Under the pieces are notes generated by a model. The model saw only the letters and a program-made list of their open reading frames with translations, was not told the origin of the DNA and searched no databases. A program made the translations under genes and the position numbers. Of a stretch of DNA of 24,136 bases, positions 1-6,821 are shown piece after piece. This DNA is from Synergistaceae bacterium (GTDB taxonomy: Bacteria; Synergistota; Synergistia; Synergistales; Aminobacteriaceae): positions 1 through 24,136 of the forward strand of contig JAFSNU010000138.1 in the NCBI GenBank assembly GCA_017447325.1, written 5' to 3'. Positions within the stretch are counted from its first letter, which is position 1. Every line of letters begins with the position of its first letter.

Positions 1-1
1 G

Positions 2-673
2 TTAATTTTGACGAACGCGATATATTTTAACGGCAAGTGGGCGCGTGAGTTCAGCGAGAAATTTACTAAGCGCGAAATTTTTAATATTGATAATGATGAT
101 AAGCTTGAAGTTGACATGATGAAGCGGCGAGCTCACATGTATTACACCGAGCAGGACGGGATAAAAATTTTGCGGCTGCCCTATACCGGACGCTTGAGCA
201 TGATCGCGATGCTGCCGAAAGATATTAATTTAAACTGGCATATTATAATAGAAAAACTTTCCGGTAATGATAATTATAAAAAATTTAATTCATGGCTTGA
301 CGAGCTGCGCGAGTACAACGTTGATTTATGGCTGCCGAAATTTAAAACTGAGAATAATTTTGAGCTGAAAGATATTTTGATTAAATTAGGGCTTGCAAGC
401 GCGTTTAGTAATAGCGCAGATTTCTCCGGCATGATAAATAATAAAGATTTAAAATTAAAAATCGACAACGTTATACACAAGACTTTTATTGACGTGAGCG
501 AGAAGCAGACGGAAGCAGCTGCGGCGACGGCAATAATGATGACGAAGGCGACTGCGGCCGCGCCTCGGCCTGTGCCTAAAGCAGAGTTTCACGCTGACAG
601 GCCGTTTGTGTATTTTATAATTGATGATAATAGCAAGGCAATTTTATTTATGGGAATGCAGAATTTTAATTAA
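2..673 (+). CDS. Serpin-family protease inhibitor, C-terminal part (5' end outside window)
   Basis: The reading frame is open from the first bases of the window, so the gene is cut by the window edge; a TTG at 8 is internal rather than a start. The first residues (LTNAIYFNGKW) match the conserved serpin strand motif. Near the C-terminus lies the hinge of the reactive-centre loop (EKQTEAAAATA), followed by an Ala/Thr/Pro-rich loop and the conserved strand ADRPFVYFI. About 223 of the usual ~400 residues are visible. Serpins trap serine or cysteine proteases by inserting the cleaved loop into a beta sheet; the small-residue hinge suggests an inhibitory member. The hinge has Gln where Gly is usual (P15). 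Counting from the hinge places Ala near P1, which would suit an elastase-like target, but the loop is several residues longer than in antithrombin, so P1 is uncertain. Export cannot be judged because the N-terminus is missing. Confidence 0.93.
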   Translation, partial: LILTNAIYFNGKWAREFSEKFTKREIFNIDNDDKLEVDMMKRRAHMYYTEQDGIKILRLPYTGRLSMIAMLPKDINLNWHIIIEKLSGNDNYKKFNSWLDELREYNVDLWLPKFKTENNFELKDILIKLGLASAFSNSADFSGMINNKDLKLKIDNVIHKTFIDVSEKQTEAAAATAIMMTKATAAAPRPVPKAEFHADRPFVYFIIDDNSKAILFMGMQNFN

Positions 674-732
674 ATTTTATTTATATATTTATATTTAATT
701 TATATATTAAAGAAGGAGATTTGATTTAAGTT

Positions 733-2664
733 ATGGATAATTCTGTAAGATACGGAGTGTCGCCTTTAACTGACTATGATATATTCCTGTTCAAGCAGGG
801 AACGCATTATAGTCTTTATGAAAAATTAGGCGCACAGAAATTTGTTGACAAGAAGGACGGAGCTGAGGGCGTAGCGTTCTCGGTCTGGGCACCGAACGCA
901 AAGAGCGTCACTGTCGTCGGAAATTTTAACAACTGGAACTACGACTCGCATCCGTTAGCGCCGAGATGGGACGGCAGCGGAATATGGGAGGGCTTTATCC
1001 CGGGCTTGAAGAAATGGGAATTATATAAATTTCACATTCAGAACAGCCGCGGCGAGTATAAAGACAAAATGGATCCGTTCACGCGCTTGTTTGAAGTTCC
1101 GCCGAGAACGAGCTCGATAGTTCACTGGCCGGAGTACGAGTGGGGCGATTCTGAATGGCTGAGCAATAGATATAAAAATTTAAACATGCAGGCTCCGTGG
1201 TCGGTTTATGAAGTGCATCTTGGCTCATGGCGCAGACATTGGGACGACGGCTTGTCTTTATCTTACCGCGAGATGGCGGAAGAGCTGCCGGGCTATTGCG
1301 AGGATATGGGCTTCACGGCTGTTGAATTTTTGCCGGTCATGGAACATCCGTTCTATGGCTCATGGGGCTATCAGACTTTGGGATATTTCGCCCCGACCTG
1401 CCGTTACGGCACGCCTGAAGATTTTATGTATTTAATAGATAAATTGCACCAGAAAAATATTGCGGTGATACTTGACTGGGTGCCGAGCCATTTCCCGACT
1501 GACGACTACGGCCTCGCGCGTTACGATGGCACGGCGTTATACGAGCATGAAGACCCAAGAAAGGGCTATCATCCCGACTGGGGCAGCTATATATTTAATT
1601 ACGGCCGCAATGAAGTTAGAAGTTATTTAATCTCGAGCGCGGCGTTCTGGATTGATAAATATCATGCCGACGGCTTGAGAATTGACGCTGTCGCTTCGAT
1701 GCTTTATCTCGATTACTCGCGCAAAGAAGGTCAGTGGGTGCCGAATATCTACGGCGGTCGTGAAAATCTCGAGGCAATTTCTTTATTACGCGACATGAAC
1801 TCTGAGCTTTACGGAAGATTTAAAGACATTCAGACTATCGCAGAAGAGAGTACTGACTGGCCGATGGTGACTCGCCCGGTGTTCTTAGGCGGACTTGGTT
1901 TCGGAATGAAATGGAACATGGGCTGGATGCACGACACGCTTGAATATATGAGTTTAGATGCGATTTATAGATCATGGCATCATAATCAATTAACTTTCAG
2001 CATTTGGTACGCATTCAGCGAAAACTTTATGCTGCCGCTCTCGCATGACGAAGTTGTTCACGGCAAAGGTTCGCTGATGAATAAGATGTCCGGCGACTGG
2101 TGGCAGAAGCGCGCGAATTTAAGATTATTATACGGCTACATGTGGACGCACCCGGGCAAGAAATTATTATTCATGGGCGGCGAGCTTGGCCAAGGCCTCG
2201 AATGGAATCATGACTCGGCTCTTGAGTGGCATTTGTTGGACAAGCCGGAGTTTAAGGGCATTCAAAACTGGGTGAGAGATTTAAATAAAGCGTTGAAAGA
2301 GTACGCGCCGCTTCACGAGTTTGATTTTGATAATCGCGGCTTTAGATGGGTTGACTGCTCGGACTGGCATCAGAGCGTGTTAGTCTGGCTGCGCAAAGGC
2401 TCGAGCGACGACGAATATATTTTATGCGCGGCGAACTTCACGCCTGTGCCAAGAACCGGCTATAGAGTAGGCGTGCCGCGTTCGGGCTTCTGGCGTGAGA
2501 TATTAAACAGCGACGCTGCGGCTTACGGCGGCTCGGGCATGGGCAACTCCGGCGGAATGGAGGCCGAGCCGATCGAGTGTCATAATCTGCCGTACTCGTT
2601 GATCTTAACGCTGCCTCCGCTTGCGATCTCCGTATTCCACTTTAAGGCAAAGCATAAGGCTTAA
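733..2664 (+). CDS. glgB: 1,4-alpha-glucan branching enzyme
   Basis: Predicted to cut alpha-1,4-glucan chains and re-attach them by alpha-1,6 bonds during glycogen synthesis in the cytoplasm. Residues ~45-125 form a CBM48-type beta domain (VWAPNAKSVTVVGNFNNW). The GH13 barrel carries the family motifs: DWVPSHF near 248, the nucleophile Asp318 in DGLRIDAV, the acid/base Glu at 371/372 in IAEEST, and Asp439 in LSHDEVVHGKGSL. A C-terminal beta domain follows. At 643 residues it is of the shorter GlgB type without the extra N-terminal module of the E. coli enzyme. The ATG at 733 is preceded by AAGGAG at 713-718, a long spacing of about 14 bases; an in-frame stop rules out the TTG at 721. No other glycogen genes are in the window. 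Confidence 0.97.
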   Translation: MDNSVRYGVSPLTDYDIFLFKQGTHYSLYEKLGAQKFVDKKDGAEGVAFSVWAPNAKSVTVVGNFNNWNYDSHPLAPRWDGSGIWEGFIPGLKKWELYKFHIQNSRGEYKDKMDPFTRLFEVPPRTSSIVHWPEYEWGDSEWLSNRYKNLNMQAPWSVYEVHLGSWRRHWDDGLSLSYREMAEELPGYCEDMGFTAVEFLPVMEHPFYGSWGYQTLGYFAPTCRYGTPEDFMYLIDKLHQKNIAVILDWVPSHFPTDDYGLARYDGTALYEHEDPRKGYHPDWGSYIFNYGRNEVRSYLISSAAFWIDKYHADGLRIDAVASMLYLDYSRKEGQWVPNIYGGRENLEAISLLRDMNSELYGRFKDIQTIAEESTDWPMVTRPVFLGGLGFGMKWNMGWMHDTLEYMSLDAIYRSWHHNQLTFSIWYAFSENFMLPLSHDEVVHGKGSLMNKMSGDWWQKRANLRLLYGYMWTHPGKKLLFMGGELGQGLEWNHDSALEWHLLDKPEFKGIQNWVRDLNKALKEYAPLHEFDFDNRGFRWVDCSDWHQSVLVWLRKGSSDDEYILCAANFTPVPRTGYRVGVPRSGFWREILNSDAAAYGGSGMGNSGGMEAEPIECHNLPYSLILTLPPLAISVFHFKAKHKA

Positions 2665-2712
2665 TAATTTGCAAAGTTAAAAATTATAAGCGAGCGCACT
2701 ATGAGGTCAACG

Positions 2713-3849
2713 ATGCTCATGATGAAAAGTAAAGCTGATAAAGAAATGGGTCCAGGGTTCGCGACCTTGGTGAAGAAGTTTGTTAGCTTAATATTAATAG
2801 CTTGCTTAGTCTCCCTGTCCGTGCCGTGCGTAACAGCGCGGGCAGGTGCTTACTCGCTTGATGAAATAGATATAAGCGAGCTTGATTTAGGGAGATTGGA
2901 AGAGTTCGGCTTTAGCCGCGACGACGTCGAAGAATTTTGGCATCGCAGGCCGCCGAGACGTTCCAGAGGTCACAGGCCGCCGCCTCCGCCGAGAAGTCGC
3001 AGGCGGCACAGGTCAAGAATTGATAATTTAGCTGAGGGCGCGTTCTGGGTTTTGCTTGGGGTCTTGCTTAATGAGGCTATTGAGAACCGCGATAGAGACA
3101 CCGGCAAGAGCGAGAATAAAGATAAAGGCGAGCCTAAAATCGAAAGTCAGAGCAAGAGAGAAGACAAAATTAAAAGCGAGGCTAAAGCAAAAGCAAGCTT
3201 GAGCGACAAAGAAAAATATGACGAGCTTGTGAAAGTTTGCAAGTCCGGCTCGCTTAGAGATTTTGAATTAAAATTTGAAGAATATGATTTAACCGGCGAC
3301 GCTGTAATTTCTTACACAAATAATTCTCAGGGCGATATATTTAGAGATGAACACAGCGCGGCTTTAATAAGCATTGCGGCTGAGTACTCGTCTAATGCGC
3401 AGCTTGTAAAATTTTTGCTTGATGACGGCGCGGATGCTAATGCTGACAACGGCCAGCCGTTGAGAGCAGCAGCGAAAAACGCGAGAGCCGAGACGGTGAA
3501 ATTATTATTATATTCCGGAGCTGATATTGCGAAGACTGACGACCGCGGCAGGACTGCTTTGAGTTTTGCGGCTTCTAATGATTTTGATGTTAATAATCGC
3601 CTTGCAGTGATAAAGAGCCTGCGGGTTGCCGGAGCTGATTTTAATCTGCGGGATAGAGGCGGCATGTCGCCCTGGGCTTACGCAGTGCAGAGCGGTGCGC
3701 CGGAAGTTGTGAATTATTTTCTTGACAACGGAGCTGACGCGAGATTAAGCAATATTTATAATTTAGCGAAAAATAATCCGCGGCTTTCCAACACTCAGGC
3801 GTTAAAGCGAATTGAAAATATTAATAAGCGCGTTAGACGCAGAAAGTAA
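2713..3849 (+). CDS. Exported ankyrin-repeat protein with Arg/Pro-rich linker
   Basis: Function unknown; ankyrin repeats usually mediate protein-protein contacts. After a short basic N-terminus there is a signal-peptide-like stretch (LVKKFVSLILIACLVSLSV) with a likely cleavage site near ARA-GA. A low-complexity Arg/Pro/His segment with a run of five prolines follows, then a second hydrophobic stretch (FWVLLGVLLNEAI), a highly charged Lys/Glu linker, and about four ankyrin repeats in the last ~170 residues (LVKFLLDDGADAN, TVKLLLYSGADIA, VIKSLRVAGADFN, VVNYFLDNGADAR). The frame opens at ATG 2701, but GAGG at 2703-2706 favours the ATG at 2713 (or 2719/2722), giving about 378 residues. It sits 48 bases after glgB with no terminator between them. 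The basic C-terminus (KRVRRRK) is notable. Confidence 0.85.
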   Translation: MLMMKSKADKEMGPGFATLVKKFVSLILIACLVSLSVPCVTARAGAYSLDEIDISELDLGRLEEFGFSRDDVEEFWHRRPPRRSRGHRPPPPPRSRRRHRSRIDNLAEGAFWVLLGVLLNEAIENRDRDTGKSENKDKGEPKIESQSKREDKIKSEAKAKASLSDKEKYDELVKVCKSGSLRDFELKFEEYDLTGDAVISYTNNSQGDIFRDEHSAALISIAAEYSSNAQLVKFLLDDGADANADNGQPLRAAAKNARAETVKLLLYSGADIAKTDDRGRTALSFAASNDFDVNNRLAVIKSLRVAGADFNLRDRGGMSPWAYAVQSGAPEVVNYFLDNGADARLSNIYNLAKNNPRLSNTQALKRIENINKRVRRRK

Positions 3850-3868
3850 TTAAAAATTTTAAAATAAT

Positions 3869-3909
3869 AAAACGCTCGTTAAGTTTTTAAATTTTAACGG
3901 GCGTTTTGA
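3869..3909 (+). terminator. Intrinsic terminator after the ankyrin gene
   Basis: Left arm AAAACGCTCGTTAA pairs with TTAACGGGCGTTTT (one G-T pair) around an A/T loop. The right arm ends in TTTT and continues into an AT-rich stretch. It probably ends the serpin-glgB-ankyrin transcription unit. Confidence 0.75.
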
Positions 3910-3959
3910 TTTTATAAATTTAATCTTTATTAATATCTTTAATATAGTTAAAATGCTAT

Positions 3960-4122
3960 TGCCTACCCTGTAAGTATTGAAGACCTGAATTGTCTTTAAA
4001 TTTCGAAAAGGCCGGAGGGGTGAAACACACCCCGCTTTTGACAGAAGCCGACGGTAAAAAGCCTGCGTGACATACTCGAGAGTACATGCCCGTACTCTCT
4101 CAACCTTACATAGGCGACTATA
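3960..4122 (+). repeat. Composite interspersed repeat, copy 1 (module B then module A)
   Basis: Module B (3960-4025) starts TTGCCT..CTGTAAG and ends CGGAGGGGTGAAA, with an internal hairpin AAGAC/GTCTT. Module A (4079-4122) is a perfect hairpin AGAGTAC-ATGCCC-GTACTCT followed by CTCAACCTTACA and GCGACTATA. Both modules recur at 13623-13721, where module A comes first; module A matches at 41 of 44 positions. This looks like a REP- or MITE-type non-coding repeat; no coding frame is convincing. Confidence 0.7.
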
Positions 4123-4230
4123 ATTGATAATTTTAAAGGGATTTTACTATATCTTTAATATATTTATATTTTTATGTTTACTTTATTGAGTATTAAACAC
4201 GCGCGTATAAAAAAATTTTAATAAATTTTA

Positions 4231-4264
4231 TTTATTGACAAGTCAATAAACTTTGTGCTAAATT
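4231..4264 (+). promoter_or_regulatory. Promoter with overlapping palindrome upstream of the riboswitch
   Basis: A consensus -35 TTGACA (4235-4240) is followed after 18 bases by TAAATT (4259-4264, four of six matching TATAAT). The -35 lies inside the inverted repeat TTTATTGACAAGTCAATAAA (4231-4250; nine-base arms, AA centre), a plausible operator. The spacing of the TTGA/TCAA halves does not match the FNR consensus. Confidence 0.55.
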
Positions 4265-4334
4265 TTTATTTGTAAAATAAAACTTAATGAAGAGGCGTCG
4301 CGCGATACCGTAAAATTTTTAAGAAATTAAAAAT

Positions 4335-4715
4335 CAGGTTAGCGCGTTAGATGGAATAGGGTGCAATTCCCTGCGTAGCCGGCGCTGTAGAACGTGAGAG
4401 TTTCTTTGAAGCAAGTTTAAAGTTGCGGCAGCTGTAGAATGATTAAATGCCTGAATGGCATTTAAATCGCGGTCTGCAAGACAGAGTTTTTTGAAGCAAA
4501 AGTAAAATTGCGGCAGCTGTAGTCTGCGAGAAATAAAAATTTTAAAGCAGTCTTAAATAACAGCAGCTGTAGTTTGAAAGCAAAAAATTTTTGAAAGCAA
4601 ATTTAAATTTGCATGGGTGAAAGCCCGTCACTGGACTAAGTCCGGGAAGATAAAAGAAGTTCGCAAAGCTTGAATTTTTAAAGCTTATAACGTTAGTCAG
4701 AAAACTTACGCCTTT
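4335..4715 (+). promoter_or_regulatory. Cobalamin (B12) riboswitch, expanded
   Basis: The conserved aptamer segments appear in order: ATGGAATAGGGTGCAATTCC near 4351-4370, then GCCGGCGCTGTAG (4378-4390), GGGTGAAAGCCC (4615-4626), the B12-box region GTCACTGG...TCCGGGAAG (4627-4649), and a 3' strand GTTAGTCAGAAAACTTACGCC near 4692-4712. The order and spacing of the flanking elements fit the cobalamin family, which normally spans about 200 bases. Here roughly 220 bases separate CTGTAG from GGGTGAAAGCCC, and that insert carries repeated GCAGCTGTAG units. It lies upstream of a terminator and the importer operon, so transcription would be expected to fall when cobalamin is bound. The exact ends are uncertain. 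Confidence 0.85.
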
Positions 4716-4826
4716 TCTCGTTCCCCGTTCGGACCTGCAAAGTCTGACGGCCGCAAGCATAAAATATTTAGGAGTTGTTTGTGAAAAGTAATTTGCGGTA
4801 TGGGATTTGAGCGTATGAATAACGGA

Positions 4827-4872
4827 TGCGCCGATTTTCGTGATGTTTAAACGGAAGTTGGCGCACTTTTTT
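4827..4872 (+). terminator. Intrinsic terminator between the riboswitch and the importer operon
   Basis: TGCGCCGATTTTCGT (4827-4841) pairs along 15 positions with ACGGAAGTTGGCGCA (4851-4865), allowing G-T pairs, around a nine-base loop. CTTTTTT follows at once. It is the likely expression platform of the B12 riboswitch, stopping transcription ahead of the first permease gene when ligand is bound. Confidence 0.85.
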
Positions 4873-4966
4873 ATTTATTCTAAGCTCTGCGCGGGAATAC
4901 GCTCCGGCTATGCAGTGAAATTTAAATATAAATTTAAAAGCTGGAGTTGATTCTGGTGAATGAGCA

Positions 4967-5908
4967 ATGAGTTTTAAAAAGTTTTTTTACAGGCTTATTC
5001 AGATTGCTTTAGTTCTGCTTGGAATAAGTTTTATTATGTTCGCGCTCGTCATGCTTTCCCCGGGTGACCCAGTGCGTCAGATGATTGCAGGCAACGAGGA
5101 AATTATCGTCAGCCAGCAGGAGCTTGACGCGCTGCGCCACGAGTTAGGGCTTGACCAGCCGTTTATCTTTCAGTATTTGAGTTGGCTTAATAGAGCTTTG
5201 CATGGTGACTTGGGCTTCTCGTACATGGTCAAAGCACCTGTAGTTGAAGAATTGCAGAAGACACTGCCGACGACTTTGCTGTTAGCCGTAGCGTCAACGC
5301 TGTTCATGCTGATAGTCTCGCTGCCCTTGGGGGTCTATTCGGCTGTTAAGCAGAACAGCTGGTTCGATTATTTAACTGGATCTATAACTTTCATGGGAAT
5401 TTCTATTCCGAACTTCTGGATGGGCTTGATTTTACTGTTCGTATTTGGATTGAAATTAAGATGGCTGCCGATAGTCGGCGGGACAGGCTGGGCTAATTTA
5501 GTCATGCCGACGTTGACGCTTGGAATAGTCATGGCCGCAAAATATACCCGTCAGGTTCGCGCTGCAGTACTTGAGGAGTTGCATCAAGATTATGTGACCG
5601 GCGCGAGAGCAAGGGGCATGAGCGAACGTTATATTTTATGGCGTGAAGTATTGCCTAACGCTATGCTGCCGTTAATGACGCTTCTGGGCTTATCGTTCGG
5701 AAGCTTGTTAGGCGGAGCGGCGGTCGTCGAGAGGGTCTTCGCGTGGCCGGGGCTTGGTTATCTTGCGGTCGAGGCGATCACGTATCGAGACTTCCAGCTT
5801 TTATTAGGCATAGTCTTATGGATCGCCTTGATGTACATGGTAATTAATTTAATTGTCGATATTTCTTATTCGCTGCTCGATCCCAGACTTAGAAAACAAG
5901 GCAGGTAA
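4967..5908 (+). CDS. ABC importer permease, NikB/DppB/OppB family
   Basis: An inner-membrane permease of a nickel/peptide-type ABC importer, 313 residues, the usual size. It has an N-terminal helix (IALVLLGISFIMFALVML), the family's periplasmic segment (SPGDP...LGLDQPFIFQY), then about five more helices. The cytoplasmic EAA loop that docks on the ATPase is clear (GARARGMSERYILWREVLPN, around residue 210). It is the first gene after the B12 riboswitch and its terminator. The start at 4967 is preceded by TCTGGTGA at close spacing. Whether the substrate is a metal or a peptide cannot be read from this subunit. Confidence 0.93.
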   Translation: MSFKKFFYRLIQIALVLLGISFIMFALVMLSPGDPVRQMIAGNEEIIVSQQELDALRHELGLDQPFIFQYLSWLNRALHGDLGFSYMVKAPVVEELQKTLPTTLLLAVASTLFMLIVSLPLGVYSAVKQNSWFDYLTGSITFMGISIPNFWMGLILLFVFGLKLRWLPIVGGTGWANLVMPTLTLGIVMAAKYTRQVRAAVLEELHQDYVTGARARGMSERYILWREVLPNAMLPLMTLLGLSFGSLLGGAAVVERVFAWPGLGYLAVEAITYRDFQLLLGIVLWIALMYMVINLIVDISYSLLDPRLRKQGR

Positions 5909-5917
5909 TTTTACAAA

Positions 5918-6748
5918 ATGGAAAAGATTTTTAACGGGCTTAGATATAATAGAGCTTTCAGATTTTCGACTTTGCTTGTCTTGCTGTTAGTGCTTGCCGC
6001 TGTGTTTGCGCCGCAGCTTACGTCTTATAATCCGTTGAGGGCGAGAATGCGCGACGCGTTTCAAGCTCCGTCAAGCCAGCATTATTTCGGAACTGATAAG
6101 TTAGGCCGCGACTGTTTCGCAAGAGTTTTATACGGCGCGAGGTCGTCTTTAAGCAGCGTGTTAATTCTTGTCGCGATGATATTTATTGTAGGCACGGGCT
6201 TGGGCGTTATAGCCGGATATGCGGGCGGATGGATTGATATAGTTATAATGCGAATTTCAGACATGATGATTTCATTCCCGGGAATGATTTTAGCTATAGC
6301 AATAGCCGGAATTTTAGGCGGAAGCTTGTTTAACGCAATGGTCGCCTTAACTATAGTTACTTGGACTAAATATGCGAGACTGTCGCGCAGCATGGTCTTG
6401 CAAGTTAAAGAGCGCGACTTTGTCGAAGCGGCGAGAGTAAACGGCGGTAAGCCTCTGCATATTTTGATGACGCATATAGTGCCGAATATTTTGCCGCTCA
6501 TGGTAATTACGGCGGCATCTGACATCGGCGCGATGATGATGGAACTTGCCGGCCTCTCGTTCTTAGGCTTCGGCTCACAGCCTCCCGCACCCGAATGGGG
6601 ATTGATGTTGAACGAGGGACGCCAGCAGTTCCAGTCCGCGCCGTGGCTTATGCTCTTCCCGGGTCTTGCTATATTCGTAACGGTCGTAATATTTAATTTA
6701 TGGGGCGACGCATTAAGAGACGTCTTTGACCCGAGACAGGAAGCTTAA
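5918..6748 (+). CDS. ABC importer permease, NikC/DppC/OppC family
   Basis: The second permease, 276 residues, nine bases downstream of the first. It has an N-terminal helix, the conserved HYFGTDKLGRDCFARVLYGA segment typical of DppC/NikC proteins, several further helices, and an EAA loop (FVEAARVNGGKPLHILMTHI, around 170-190). The C-terminus (LRDVFDPRQ) is family-typical. It would pair with the preceding protein to form the membrane channel. The start ATG lacks a strong ribosome site of its own; AGGTAA overlaps the upstream stop, so translation may be coupled. Confidence 0.93.
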   Translation: MEKIFNGLRYNRAFRFSTLLVLLLVLAAVFAPQLTSYNPLRARMRDAFQAPSSQHYFGTDKLGRDCFARVLYGARSSLSSVLILVAMIFIVGTGLGVIAGYAGGWIDIVIMRISDMMISFPGMILAIAIAGILGGSLFNAMVALTIVTWTKYARLSRSMVLQVKERDFVEAARVNGGKPLHILMTHIVPNILPLMVITAASDIGAMMMELAGLSFLGFGSQPPAPEWGLMLNEGRQQFQSAPWLMLFPGLAIFVTVVIFNLWGDALRDVFDPRQEA

Positions 6749-6821
6749 GCATTAATTTATGGCATGGGCGTTATTAATTTTTGCGAGTAATTATTTTATT
6801 ATAAAAGGAGCGTTTTTTAGT

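Noticed and set aside
3960..4130. A second riboswitch or structured regulatory RNA ahead of the B12 riboswitch
   Set aside because: The same modules recur at 13623-13721 in a different order and context, which fits an interspersed repeat better than a leader RNA.
4231..4250. FNR/CRP-type binding site
   Set aside because: The TTGA and TCAA halves are separated by four bases instead of the six needed for the FNR consensus.
6082..6525. 147-residue open frame on the minus strand inside the second importer permease gene
   Set aside because: It is the antisense shadow of a well-supported permease gene and has no family motif or ribosome site.
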